From Piper betle (Eukaryota > Streptophyta > Magnoliopsida > Piperales > Piperaceae), in NCBI GenBank assembly GCA_033002965.1, contig JAURVB010003124.1, positions 340,457-404,456 of the forward strand: DNA of 64,000 bases, in the 5' to 3' direction. Made by a program: the position numbers and the translations under genes. Below, piece after piece: positions 34,401 through 47,776 of this stretch (the stretch's first letter is position 1; every line of letters begins with the position of its first letter). The notes below the pieces were generated by a model, which was not told the origin of the DNA, did no database searches, and was given only the letters and a program-made list of their open reading frames with translations.

Positions 34401-36635
34401 CTATCAAACTAAACTACGATTAGTGAAACCTGGGAGAAGTGAAGTAATGGTTAAACTAGAAAATAACTGTTTGGGTGAGAATGAATCCCTTTCCCCCTGT
34501 TGAGCGATGCTTTTATTCATACTCTGTAGCTCTTAAAATAAAATAAAATTGTTATTTGTCGAAATTTTGATATCTTTGTGTCGTTTATAGGCAATTGATG
34601 CTATTGATAACGGGATTAACCAATATGACACTGATCAACCTGCAAAGTATGTGAACAACACTGGCTTGTCTTCAAGAGTTGGGCGCCTTAATTTAGATTG
34701 GACAGATCCTGATCAATCTGCTGATAAAGAAAATGAAGCCTTTCATAAAGCAATGGCGCTTACTGGTGGCGAGTTTTTGGAGGTTAAATTTTTTGTAATT
34801 CTTAAAATTCATGTGTTGATTCTTTATTTGTGGATTGACCTTGGGGAGCTTCTTTCTTGTTCACTTGAACATCTTCCTTTTTCTCTTTGTACTAGAACGT
34901 ACGATTCCATATCAAGTCATGGTTGCCAGCAAGGTCAATTGTCATCGAGTGTCTGCTTGAAAGGGCAAACGTGGATTCTAGTGGAGAGATCATGTTGCTG
35001 AAAAGATTTTGTCCAGTAAGTGGACCTTTCTCTTTGTGAGACAGTTGTAGCTAATATTTGTGTGGATTTGGTTATATGATGATGTATGTTGCTTTGGATT
35101 TACAGTTCTATTTTGTCTCTTGTTCTTTCACTTCATTTGTTGCCATGTTATTGCAGAAGTTTATTAATTTGTTATCTCACTGCTGTTTTGTGCCGACTGG
35201 TACTTGTTTCTCTTTAGTTGGTGTCAACTGTCTATTGTTGGGTCTGTTACTAATAATTTTATCTTTGGGAACTTGGTGCTGAGATAGTGCTAGAACTAGG
35301 TCGTATATTCTTTTTTTATTTGCTAATTTTTAGATTCTAACTCTTTTTGCAAATTTATTTTTTTCGTTTTGTCCAGATAAATGGTTGTTTTCATTGTTAT
35401 ACTCTTTTGAATGCAGTGGAAACTACATCTGTTTGAGCTGGAACCAGAGATGAAAATAGATCCACCAATTAAATACGTCCTATATCAGGTGTGTTCTGTT
35501 TTATCCTCATCTATCGCCAAATGTGCGTAATCAAATATTATGGCTGTACATTTAAGGAAACTATTTAAAGGTCTTTACTTTGGACTTCGATGACATTTGT
35601 TTGGTTTTTCTTTATGGGAAAGTTAGTTCTTTGCGCTGTGCAAGAAAGATTATCTGGCTCCATAATAACTATTTTTTTGGTCTGAATGGTGTTTAGAACT
35701 TTATTGGGCATGTGATAAAATAATACCTCAATCTATATTCCACTAGCCTTTGTTCAATGATTCTATCTTTACTATACAACATGCAGCGTAATTTGAGTGT
35801 GTATTTGCATGTTCTGTGCTAGGATGACAGGAGCAAACACTGGCGAGTGCAAGCAGTGGCTGTGTCTCCTGATAAATTTGAGAGTAGAAAAGCACTTCCG
35901 TCGCCTTGGAGAGGACTCCGGGATGAACTTTCAGAAGTAGCTGGGATTCCAGGCTGTGTTTTTGTTCACATGAGTGGCTTTATCGGGGAAATCAGAGTTA
36001 TGAAGGAGCTCTGGCAATGGCAAGGATAGCTCTCAAATTTTGATTTACGGTATTTAGATGCAAGTTTAGAAATGGATTATTTTCCCAGATGGGATTGGTT
36101 CTATTTTGATCGATGGACTAAATTTCTTGTTCAACAAGTCCATCAGCCTTCTTCCTGTACTGGCGTTGCTGCGCGCATAAGTTGAACTGATGTATAAACT
36201 CCTATTTGAAGAATTATTGTTATTTTTACTACAACAAATTTTACAATGCGTTCTATTCAGCATTATTTTGTGACAGTTTGAGAACCACGACAAGGTGAAA
36301 CAATCCTGGTTATTTTACATGTTGCCAATTAGGTGGTTTGTGGACTTCTCTTGCTCTTTGCAATGCTTTCTGCTTATTGTTACCCTCAACAGTGCTACAT
36401 GTTTTGTCATCATAAACGCCGTGGCTATGAACTATAACTAATAGCTGCTCCTGAATGACAGCAACTATGTGTTATGGCAAAAGAGTCTGAGAAGCTGATC
36501 CATGTTCACAGATGAGAAATTGTACAAATCACAAATTTTCAAGCAATAATTGTTCTTTACATGTAAAGAATTTCCACACAATGAATACAACATACAAACA
36601 TCATCATATGTTTATAGAAAAAAATCTTAATTTCT
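31482..36635. repeat. Segmental tandem duplication, unit 1
   Basis: Starts at a GCCG[A/C]AAATGCCGTCAATGG block and includes 1.1 kb of upstream DNA, MYG1 copy 1 and about 600 bases downstream. The following unit restarts with the same block (about 36640). Exons and introns are near identical between units. Unit length is about 5.15 kb. Confidence 0.85.
32656..36029 (+). CDS. MYG1: MYG1-type exonuclease/hydrolase, copy 1
   Basis: MYG1 (UPF0160) proteins are DHH-like metal-dependent hydrolases; the human protein is a 3'-5' RNA exonuclease of nucleus and mitochondria. Seven exons join in frame to 363 residues: 32656-32910, 33175-33321, 34228-34326, 34591-34782, 34896-35015, 35417-35488 and 35823-36029. 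Motifs seen are HNGSFHCDEALGC, VYDPSRDRYDHHQKGFGE (the DHH signature) and GLSSRVGRLNLDW, with a C-terminus FVHMSGFIGEIRVMKELW. The first ATG (32656) adds 27 residues rich in Ile, Ala, Lys and Arg with no acids (MIATIRIG ... LIPILRR), like a mitochondrial presequence. A second in-frame ATG is at 32737. The frame is open upstream to 32599, but family start sites favour 32656 or 32737. All introns are GT-AG. Confidence 0.92.
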
Positions 36636-37917
36636 CAGCCGCCAAAAATGCCGTCAATGGAACCTCAAAGTCGCCATTGTACAATTGTTGTAGTCGGGTC
36701 CTTCGTGCCGATTAATTGTTGTCCGCGTTTGCAAGTCCTGCCAGACTGTCGTACCTGTTTATTGTTGTCCGCGTTCGCAAGTCCTGCCAGACTACAACCA
36801 GATCCGCTGCCCTGTAGTTGACCGTGATTGTAACCAGACCTAGACTCAAGTCTTGTGACTGCATTCGCAACGAGATTCGAGCAGGTGCAACGTACGCCAC
36901 TTGAGGCCTGACGCACCCAGCATCTTCTTTAGCCTACATACAACACCATATGGTGCACCATGCACCCACCTGCATGCAACTTGGCACACTCGGATAGAAA
37001 TTTGAGTTGTGTACACTAGCCAGCCCGAAGTAGTCCAATTGAGTCTATTAGTACTCCCAAAATAATTTGAAGGCCTTCATTACTTTGGATTAAGACGAAA
37101 CTTGTTACCCCACTATTTTTAGACACTCTCGACGCAGTGGTAAAGTTATTTTAAAGATTTGAAGATAAAAAGGAGATAAACCAAGGTATTGGAGTCAAAG
37201 GTCTCAAAAGTTGATGCTATTTAAAGGCGAAAAAATTTACTATTTTGTATATACTGTAAAATCAAAGAAAAATAATGGATTGTGAGTACTGATTTCACCA
37301 TAGACTGACTTATAAACTCAAGTTGAACCCTAATGAACCATATAAAAACTTTGGTCTTTATTCCTCGTTCGTGGCATTTTATTTAGCTTGCACAATTTTT
37401 TTGGGCGACAAGTGTACCTTTAGTCCCACCGAACCCACTCCTTCAACAATGAAGTTAAAGACTGAATTGTGGGGGTGACAATCTCGCGCCCGAACACTAA
37501 TATAAAATACTCAAAATCTATTTCCCATACAAATCTTCAAAATTTAATTTATACTTAAACTTGTGCTTATATTTTGTCATATTTCGAGTCAAAATTTGAA
37601 TCAAATTTTCTATCAAGTTAAAAATTGAGCAAATCAGTATATATGAAGCTATAAGAAATCCTAAATTTAGATTTTTTTTTGGGTGGAATCCTAAATTTAG
37701 TATCTCATTCTCAAAAGTCTGAAATGGTTTATCTGGGTTTAAAAAATATTCCAATAGTAATAGTGGTTAGTTCCTCGGTCTGGAAGTTGAACCGATTTGG
37801 GTTTCCTGCATTTAACGAGCGGCAAGAGGTGCGACCCAAGCAAATGATAGCGGCGATTCGAATCGGCGGCGCTGCCAGCAAGCTCATCCCCATCCTCCGT
37901 CGCCCATCGCCGCCGCC

Positions 37918-40900
37918 ATGGCAGCCACCATCTGCACTGCCTCGCCCGGATCTCCGTCTCCACTTCCTCCTCCGAAGCGAGTTGGAACCCACAACGGGAG
38001 CTTCCACTGCGACGAGGCCCTTGGCTGCTTCATGATCCGCCTCACCGACAAGTTCTCTGACGCCCAAGTCGTTCGCACTCGGGAATCCCAGGTCCTGCCT
38101 TCCTCCTGTTCGTCCATTGTTTGAATCATAAAGTTCGTTTCTTTGTGCGATTTGCCTGTGAACTTGGCGAAAAAATGCTGTTCTGTTCGGGATTGGGTTG
38201 CTTTCGGTTTTTCGTTTGCATAAGAATGCGTGAAGGTTGCGTTTTTTTATGCCGTTTAGGCATTTATATTGTGTAAGTCAATGAAAAATTTAAAGGCTTT
38301 GATGCATTGTGAAATTTGTGGTTTTAATGTATAGTTTTTTGTTTTGTTTTTTTTAGGTGTTAGACACTCTTGATGCTGTTCTTGATGTGGGTGGTGTCTA
38401 TGACCCTAGCCGAGACAGGTACGACCATCACCAGAAGGGTTTTGGGGAGGTTTTTGGTCATGGCTTTACTACCAAGCTGAGTAGTGCTGGTCTCGTTTAC
38501 AAGGTACTTGGTACTGCTCTTTTTCTTTCCTGATTTTGATACCTGATAAGGCCTATAGTGAGCTAGAGCATGTATAAGGCTTATAGTGTGTAAGAGTAAA
38601 TCTTTGAGGGAGGATGTCATGGTCTTGTAGCATGATTAGTGCTCTTTCCCCATCGGCTACAAGTGACTCCTTGTTCTTGTGTACTATATGAATTATAGTT
38701 ACAGTGTGTTTAAGTTTTTAAGCTGACAAAACTATTGGGCTACTGGGGAAAATGTTTTAGTAAGAAGAGAAAATGATTGTTGAATGCTCATTTAGAAGGA
38801 AAATAAGAAAAATCAGAACAACAGTATATAGATTGATAGCCAGCAAATGAAATAATATATAAATAAAATCAAGATAGCAGTGACAAGCTAGTTCATTGAT
38901 GACCAACTTTGGCTTATCCTATTCCAATGATTAAGAGTATGGCTCTTTTTCAACCGTCTGGTTCATATTTTTTTCACTGATGTTTACAAGTTTGGCTTGG
39001 ATTTTTTAGTCCAGCTGATCGTCTCCGGTTTAGATTTTCCGTCCAGCCCTAGGAACTATTTGTACAATCACTCAATGTTAAGTGTTTAAAATATATAATA
39101 TTTCCCCATGTTTTTAATATGATTTTGTACTTTTCGGGTATAAACATTATTAATTTAGTGATATTTTTCATTATATTCTAGTTAATTAATATTTTATTAG
39201 ATATGCTTAATTTTGGTGTTTCAATGCAAAAAAAGATGAATAAATTAAGCTTTGGATTTAATTGGTCATGACACTTGACCCCACCCAATGGCTACAATTC
39301 ATGGTGTTCAATAGAGTCGAACAATTGAAAACTTGAAGGGACATTATAATTAATTAGACTACGTTGATTTGTGAACACCCTCTTCGAATTCTTGTATCTC
39401 CATTTCTATATAAAGGGGTGGTCATTTGTTATTATTAAATCTCATCTCTTGGCTTCAGAGTGTAGTGAAAGTAGTAGTTTTAGTTTTTGTAATTTCTTTC
39501 TCTTTCATAAGAAAAATTAGTTTTTCCTTTATATTGTTTTCTATTTTTATTATGGAGTAGTCTTTTATTTCGTTCTAGAGAAGAATCGAACTTAACATGA
39601 TTTAATTGAATTTATTTCATACTCTTACTCTTTTATTCAATCGAATTGTTTAAATTATCATATTTTTAATGTTAAGAATAGATTTATCACTTATTTCTTT
39701 GATCATGAGGTTTAATTAGATTTCGGGAGAAATTATTTAGATTAGTCATTGGTAATTCATCATACGACGAGTCTTTTGACTTGTTTGTCGTTAGGGACAG
39801 GAAATACACAACACTGTATACGATTATAAGGCAATTCTTAACGCATTATTTTGTTGATTAATCAATTATCACCGGGAGGTAGAAATTGAGGCAAAATAAT
39901 AGAAGCATGAAGGAGCGGGAGCCACCATGTCATATAATTATCCTAGATCGACAATCTGAGGGAATAAAAGATAAGAGTAAGATATGATGAAGATTAAATT
40001 GATGTTAAGGGAAATTTGATTCTAGAACGAGTTTTATCATTTTAACTTCGCCTTTAATTTAAAGATATTACTTAGATTTAGTTAAGTCGGTTGTCTTTAT
40101 TTTGTTCTTCATTTTATTGTCTTTAATTAATTTAAGGAAATTCTTCTCCCTGTGGGACGATATTCGAATTCATCATTTTATTACTTGTTTCGACCATGTA
40201 TACTTGCACGTTATTGAAAATATTCTAACACTCAACTTTAACTGTTTATGTTAAGGAAGGCGCTTACACCACCTAGCCATATCTGGTCAAAGTTATGGTC
40301 AGTTGATTTGAGAAGGAAGACTAATTTCCGAACTGATGGAACCTCGTAACTTCCATGCATTTGTGGAATGTCTAAACCTGTTTAAATACAAGAATGATTC
40401 AAAAGCTAAACCATTGCTGACATGTAGTTGACAGTAAATCATAGAAGGACAATGTTTTGATTGTATGGTTTACTTTATCGGTGTCTGTTTTATTGACAAT
40501 TTTCATCGTTGTTTTTGTACTGGATAATGTATTATAACATTTCAATGGCTCATGATGGTGTCTGTTTTAGCACTTTGGAAAGGAGATTGTTGCGAAAGAA
40601 CTTCAGCTAGATGAGGGGCATGAAGATGTGCAGAAGGTGTATTTAGCAGTCTACAAAAATTTTATGGAGGTAATAAACTTCTTTTTGATTGGCTGAAAAT
40701 AGGATACATAGCATTGGTTGATTAATGCAGTGCATTGGTTAATCTATCAAACTAAACTACGATTAGTGAAACCTGGGAGAAGTGAAGCAATGGTTAAACT
40801 AGAAAATAATTGTTTGGGTGAGAATGAATCTCTCTCCCCCTGTTGGGCGATGCCTTTATTCATACTTTGTAGCTCTTAAAATAAAATAAAATTGTTATTA

Positions 40901-42366
40901 GTTGAAAATTTTGACATCTTTGTGTCGTTTATAGGCAATTGATGCTATTGATAACGGGATTAACCAATATGACGCTGATCAACCTGCAAAGTATGTGAAC
41001 AACACTGGCTTGTCTTCAAGAGTTGGGCGCCTTAATTTGGATTGGACAGATCCTGATCAATCTGCTGATAAAGAAAATGAAGCCTTTCATAAAGCAATGG
41101 CGCTTACTGGTGGCGAGTTTTTGGAGGTTAAATTTTTTGTAATTCTTAAAATTCACGTGTTGATTCTTTATTTGTGGATTGACCTTGGGGGGCTTCTTGT
41201 TCACTTGAACATCTTCATTTTTCTCTTTGTACTAGAACGTACGATTCCATATCAAGTCATGGTTGCCAGCAAGGTCAATTGTCATCGAGTGTCTGCTTGA
41301 AAGGGCAAACGTGGATTCTAGTGGAGAGATCATGTTGCTGAAAAGATTTTGTCCAGTAAGTGGACCTTTCTCTTTGTGAGACAGTTGTAGCTAATATTTG
41401 TGTGGATTTGGTTATATGATGATGTATGTTGCTTTGGATTTACAGTTCTATTTTGTCTCTTGTTCTTTCACTTCATTTGTTGCCATGTTATTGCAGAAGT
41501 TTATTAATTTGTTATCTCACTGCTGTTTTGTGCCGACTGGTACTTGTTTCTCTTTAGTTGGTGTCAACTGTCTATTGTTGGGTCTGTTACTAATAATTTT
41601 ATCTTTGGGAACTTGGTGCTGAGATAGTGCTAGAGCTAGGTCGTATATTCTTTTTTTATTTGCTAATTTTTAGGTTCTAACTCTTTTTGCAAATTTACTT
41701 TTTTCGTTTTGTCCAGATAAATGGTTGTTTTCATTGTTATACTCTTCTGAATGCAGTGGACACTACATCTGTTTGAGCTGGAACCAGAGATGAAAATAGA
41801 TCCACCAATTAAATATGTCCTATTTCAGGTGTGTTCTGTCTTATCCTCATCTGTCGCCGAATTTGCGTAATCAAATATTATGGCTGTACATTAAGGAAAC
41901 TATTTAAAGGTCTTTACTTTGGACTTCAATGACATTTGTTTGGTTTTTCTTTATGGGAAAGTTAGTTCTTTGCGCTGTGCAAGAATGATTATCTTGCTCC
42001 ATAATAACATTTTTTGGTCTGAATGGTGTTTAGAACTTTATTGGGCATGTGATGAAATAATGCCTCAATCTAAATTCCACTAGCCTTTGTTCAATGATTC
42101 TATCTTTACTATACATCATGCAGCGTAATTTGAGTGTGTATTTGCATGGTCTGTGGTAGGATGACAGGAGCAAACACTGGCGAGTGCAAGCAGTGGCTGT
42201 GTCTCCTGATAAATTTGAGAGTAGAAAAGCACTTCCATCGCCTTGGAGAGGACTCAGGGATGAACTTTCAGAAGTAGCTGGGATTCCAGGCTGTGTTTTT
42301 GTTCACATGAGTGGCTTTATCGGGGAAATCAGAGTTATGAAGGAGCTCTGGCAATGGCAAGGATAG
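37918..42366 (+). CDS. MYG1: MYG1-type exonuclease/hydrolase, copy 2
   Basis: Tandem paralogue of copy 1 with the same seven exons: 37918-38091, 38357-38503, 40571-40669, 40935-41126, 41236-41355, 41757-41828 and 42160-42366 (336 residues). The catalytic HNGSFHCDE and YDHHQ motifs are kept. Differences from copy 1 are few (for example Ser-Gln after Asp/Glu, Leu/Val at the start of exon 2, Val/Asp in exon 3, Thr/Ala in exon 4, Lys/Thr and Tyr/Phe in exon 6). The upstream ATG equivalent to copy 1 (37844) is now out of frame because 7 bases are missing just before 37918, so translation should start at MAATIC. Intron 2 contains a 1,155-base solo LTR. It may yield a protein confined to cytosol/nucleus; that is inference. 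Confidence 0.9.
39076..40230. mobile_element. Solo LTR in intron 2 of MYG1 copy 2
   Basis: 1,155 bases starting TGTTA and ending TAACA, flanked by a perfect 5-base duplication CTCAA (39071-39075 and 40231-40235). MYG1 copy 1 has the empty site (CACTCAACTCTAACTG near 33890). It contains a CCTGTGGGACGATATTCG block, as seen near the 3' end of many plant gypsy LTRs of the Tat/Athila type. No internal region remains, so it is a recombined solo LTR. It is younger than the MYG1 duplication. Confidence 0.9.
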
Positions 42367-42986
42367 CTCTCAAATTTTGATATATGGTATTCAGATGCAA
42401 CTTTAGAAATGGATTATTTTCCCAGATGGGGTTGGTTCTATTTTGATCGATGGAGTAAATTTCTTGTTCAACAAGTCCATCAGTCTTCTTCCTGTACTGG
42501 CGTTGCTGCTCTCATAAGTTGAACTGATGTATAAACTCCTATTTGAACAATTATTATGTTTACTACAACACCAAATTTTACAATGCGTTCTATTGAACAT
42601 TGTTTTGTGACAGTTTGAGAACCACGACAAGGTGAAACAATCCCGGCTATTTTACATGTCCCATTAGGTGGTTTGTGGACTTCTCTTGCTATTTGCAATG
42701 CTTTCAACTTATTGTTACCCTCGACAGTGCTACATGTATTGTCATCATAAACGCCGTGGCTATGAACTAGAACTAATAGCTGCTCCTGGGAAAAGAGTCT
42801 GAGAAGCTGATCCAAGTTCACAGATGAGAAATTGTACAAATCACAAATTTTCAAGCAATAATTGTTCTTTACATGAAAAGAAGAATTTCCACACAATGAA
42901 TACAACATAAAAACATCATCATATGTTTACAGAAAAACAATCTTAATTTACTTACAAATAAATATATACAAGAGAAAATATCACAT

Positions 42987-45900
42987 CTACGTCTTTGGAC
43001 GTTTGACAGCTCCCATGGCCGTCTCCAAGTCTCCAATGAAGAAAAGAATCTTATCTGAAGACTCTGAACCCTGTTCCACCTCCTGAGCTAAATCACTATT
43101 CCTTTTGCTCTTTGTTGAACCTAAGTAGCTTTGGATTTCACCTTGATGAACAAGGTAGTAATCACGTCCTTCTCGAATGATCTTCAGCCCTCTGAGATAC
43201 AACTGATGCATCATCAGAGAATGGCTAAAAGCTGAAATTTCCAAGTCTCTATGGACAATGTAGATTGAAAACTTGCTTAAATTTTAATACCCACGGATCA
43301 TGATAACCCGACTTGTTGAAACAAGATAAAATAAGCAAATATCAAAAGTATATATCATCAGAAGCTAAAGATCGTAATAAGGCTCTGAAATATTTTCATG
43401 GACATGTAGATGTATGTAAGTAACACTCCATATCTAAGACGCATACTATTACTGTAACCAAAAATAAAAAAACACGAGCACTCACAGACAAAACACATTT
43501 ATGTCTAATACTTGGTTAATGGAGTTTTGAACTTACAGGCCTACTCGGTCACATCGATCTTGGACCTCATATACGTCCTTCCAGGTTTTAGAATGGAGAG
43601 GAGCATGAAAAGAAGCAAGGCTTTGACCCCATCTTTCCTTAAACAAGTTGTACCATATCAAGTTGTTGGAAGCTAGGTCTTTCCACTTCCTGCAAACTAA
43701 TAACCAATAGCTAGTTAAACAAAAAATGTAAGAACGCTTCTAAAAAGAAATATCAGAAATATAGAAAAAAGAAGGCATTTATGGTTTTGTAACGACCCGC
43801 CCTAACCGGCCGGGGGTTACGCAAAAAGATAAATGAGGTACACATAATATGCAAGAACATGAATCGTAACACGGCAAATAAGTCTAGAAATTTGTAAATC
43901 ATAAAAATAAATCATGTTCTGATAGCATGTGATAATACATAAAAATAAAGTCATATAGTCTTTGACCGTTTCTCATAACTACATTTATAATACAAGAGAA
44001 TAAAAGGAAGTCCAATTTATTATCAATTCACCAAACTTAGGTTGGTAAAAGATCCACCAACCACACTTTTAATCCTCAGTCTAAAGCTGCTCACCTGCGG
44101 AGGCAATTCCGCGTTAATGATAAAACTACTAAGCCACATAATTAAATGAAACAAGTCAATATAATCCTTATTATCATTTCTCGAGACTTTTAGTAGTTAT
44201 GAGCCTATGCTGAGCTCCAATTATACTGGGAGGGGTGGCCACCCTATCCAGCTCCAATCCCATGCATGCGCACATATACTACGTGGTCCATGGCATGTGG
44301 TTACCGATATTTGTCATTGACTCACCCTCTCAGTATCACAAGTGCATAATAAGCCGTCTTGCGCCACTGCGCCCTGTCACCCCTTTCGGCATGAGGGCAA
44401 GTATTTAATCTTTCAGGGGTACAGCCCCGTGTCGGACTAAGTCAATTTCTTGACCCCGGTTGCACTCGGTGCATGGTGGTTGAATATGGGTTCAGGTCAA
44501 CGAGGGCTGCCAAAAAGTGAAAATACAACATTTCAAATAATTATACGAACCTGGATAGTTCGTAAGTGAACTTGCAACCGTGACCAACGATCCTAATCTT
44601 AATGAAAACATAAAATTATACATAAATATAATTTTATTTGAGTAGATATGTATACAACTAAATGACCTAAGTATATCATTATTAAAATTCGACAACATAG
44701 AGCATGCAACATTCAACAATATTAAATATTAAATTCTCAACATTTACAACAAGTCTATTGAAATAATTAATTATTCATGTGACATAATCATTTAAGTCAT
44801 ACTTTACATTTTAAATTAATTATTTAAATCATAATTCACACTTCACTAATGATAAAATAATTATTAACCTATAAACAAGTATTCAAGTATTTAATTACTA
44901 TTATTAGTATAGTTTCCTTTGAGATGATAATTACTTAACCACGATCTTAACGACTTAGTTTATCGTGTTAATTTTTAATCACTATCATTATTAATAGCAA
45001 TTTAATTAATTAAGTCGTTTGATTAAATTATTTAAAATGATTTGTATTATCCTAATTTAAGGATACTACTAATACAATTATTTTAAATTATTCAACTCAA
45101 TAAATATTCGAACTTTATTTATTTTTATTATGCTATTTAGGTTCAACGCTTGTGATTTTTACACGATTATAGTTTAATATCCAATTTTCTACCTTACTAA
45201 CTCGTTATTAAAATAATCACTTTATTTACCTAGTACTAAATTTAATATGGCAAAGGTGAAATCTTTATTTCATTAATCACTTATATCCATCTGATTTAAA
45301 TTAATAGTTTATAGTATACCGATTAATTATCAATAATTTATCATTACCGTATTTTTATTACTCATGGCGATTTTGTACTATAATTAATTAGTTTAACAAT
45401 TGTAACCCATAACCCTTAGAATAATAATTTTTTAAGGATTTATTATGAGTTTGTATTATTTTTAACTCGAGTCGGTGTCGAGTCAAGTATTATTTACGAG
45501 TTTGCTACCCGAGGGATTCTTCTTCCCCGACGCTCTTCTCTTCTCCTACCTTTATCTTGGCACAAAAATAGGTCGTTCTCCATGCACACAAACCTCAAGA
45601 TGACCACTTTCTTGCAGTTTGCTACCATTCAGAGGTTCAGCTACCTTAGGCCGGCATCAGAATAGGAAGAATTGGCCACCGGTGGACGACACAGGGAGTA
45701 AGGCCATCCTCCCACGTTGAGATGTTCGCCGCCATGATTTTCGGCGAGGAGGTCGTCAATAGTGGATTGTGCCAGAAGCTGGAACTACTGTAATGGAACC
45801 TATGATGGAGCTTGTTGACGAAGAACAACATGTGTCTACCCTCTGAAGCTTCCATCACAGCGTCTGTTTGCAGAGGAACGCCACCACCTTGAAACTCTTG

Positions 45901-47776
45901 AAACTCTTGAAACTCTGCCCATTAACAGGAGAAATTCTACCACCCATCAGAAACAAGGGACAAGGTGATGCCACCCTTCGACCCAACAGCCAAAGGGGCC
46001 GTCGGGGGTGTGAGCGGCTTAGCTGCCTTGCAATTCTTGCCTACGATTGCCCATCTTGCCAAACTTTAGCACTCGTCGGCTATGGAAAGGATTTCAGTTG
46101 TATGCAATTTAGTTTAGTTCTTCTTATTGATTTTAAACTTTAATTCCCATGATTATCAAACTTATTATCATTAAAGATTTAGGTAACGATTAACAACAAT
46201 CCCCATCCTCGCTACAACCAACGACGATCCTCCAACAGTGGTGAAAACAACCCAAAACACAAAATCGATAGGATTAGAAATCACACCAGTTTTTATCAAC
46301 TATTATTTATCTATTTATTTCAAAATATGCATGCATGAAAACTAAGAATAGGGAGATAGTGAAGATACCCAAACAAGGAGAAAGCCGGCTTTGGTAAAGA
46401 AGAGGAGAAAAAATGAGAAACAGGCGGCTAGGGTGAGGAAGACGCCCCCCTCTCAAAATAAAATGAAAATGATGGCTAGGGTATGAGAAAACACCCTAAT
46501 ACTCGTATTTCATTTAATCGGATAGAGAATAAAATATAATAATAATAATAATAATAATAACAATAATATAATAATAATAATATAATAATTATAATAATAA
46601 TAATAATCCAACGTTCGATCCTTCCTAGACCGAGTCGAATATTTTATTTTATTTTTTTATTTTTTATTTTTTTCACGATCTTTACAATTCAGAATAAATT
46701 TCTTTTGGACTATCAATTATAAACGACAACCAGTTATTTTAATCTCTCTATAACAACCTACATGACAACTAAATCTGTCGAGGACAAGTGAAAATACCTT
46801 GAATGAGGAAAAGAACCTCCCATTAAAAGCTAATAGAATACCAAATCAAGTCACAATCTATTGACAAAATAAACTAAATTCGTTCTATGAAACTAAATGC
46901 TTAATTTTACATGTCCAAGCAAATTGACCTCAACATTCCATCAAGATCGAACCTTACAATCGAAATGCTATATCACCCATGAATTTATTATTAGAAGAAA
47001 AACGCAAAAAAATATATAAAAAAACAAATTCTACACTTCTCCAATAAATTGCTCAAGATGCAAAATAATTTGTATCTGGGACGCAAATTCTTGCTCTATT
47101 TCTCTCAATTGCACACCATTTCAACACTTGATTCATCAATTATTGTTCCTTGTCAATTGCCTCCGCCCATGTCTTTTAATACAATAATTCGCATCATATA
47201 TGTTCATAAAAAAGAAAAGAACAAAACTCCGCAGTAACATCAATCCACAGTCCATTTTTTTATTTTTTATTTAAAAGGCACAACAACAATACCAACACCA
47301 GGAAACAGAGAAAAAAAACATCACCATCTTCACCAACCACATAATCCCAATCATCTGGCATACTGGATCTGGATCATGCGCCAATTCTCTCAAATCATAC
47401 ACCAAGTCAAATATTAAACCACCAATTTCCAATACATCCCTTCCTAATTGCCTCCATCCACTTCCATTATTGCAACAATTCATATCAAATGATCCTCATA
47501 CATATTCATACCAAAAAAAACCCATAACGAACTAAACTCGATATATAATAACATCAATCCGCAGTCCAATTCAAAAGAGAAAAACCCACCACGATTAGAA
47601 GTAAAAAATGGAAGGCAAATTAAGGACGTACCTTGAAGAGCAGTGGCGAGGTTGGGGTGGTCCAAGAGGTGGAAGATCTTGAGGGAGAGGTCGAGTGGGA
47701 GGGAGTCCATGTCCCATGCAAGATTGATGAGATCCAACAACAGTTCCAATCCCGACAATGTTTCAAAGGTTGACAT
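42987..47776 (-). CDS. F-box protein, three exons
   Basis: Exons on the minus strand are 47632-47776, 43537-43696 and 42987-43191, giving 169 residues. Exon 1 carries the F-box core (LPLDLSLKIFHLLDHPNLATAL), whose usual role is to bind SKP1 in an SCF ubiquitin ligase. Across the splice follow VCRKWKDLASNNLIWYNLFKERWG, then the KTWKDVYEVQDRCDRVGLGLKIIREG segment and YYLVHQGEIQSYLG. No leucine-rich or Kelch repeats follow, so the substrate is unknown. It appears to be a small conserved plant F-box family, though I cannot give its symbol. The start at 47776 (MSTFETL) is preferred; Met at 47710 is possible. Intron 1 (3.9 kb) contains the LTR X2. The gene converges with MYG1 copy 2, with stops about 620 bases apart. 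Confidence 0.82.
43788..46686 (-). mobile_element. LTR X2 in intron 1 of the F-box gene
   Basis: About 2.9 kb, minus orientation, from TGTAAAGATCGTG (minus strand, at 46686) to GGTCGTTACA (at 43788). It aligns with X1 but lacks the nested LTR A, so it preserves the pre-insertion site. The flanks GGTTT and ATTCA do not match, so the target duplication is lost or one boundary is shifted. No interior is seen. Frames inside it (45646-46143) have no domains. Confidence 0.75.

Larger units (their letters stand above)
36636..42945. repeat. Segmental tandem duplication, unit 2
   Basis: Head-to-tail repeat of unit 1. It is about 1.16 kb longer because of the solo LTR at 39076-40230. The similarity with unit 1 ends at the CTTAATTT block near 42945, about 40 bases from the stop codon of the convergent F-box gene. 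Because unit 1 ends at the same CTTAATTT block (about 36628), this defines the breakpoint. Confidence 0.85.
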
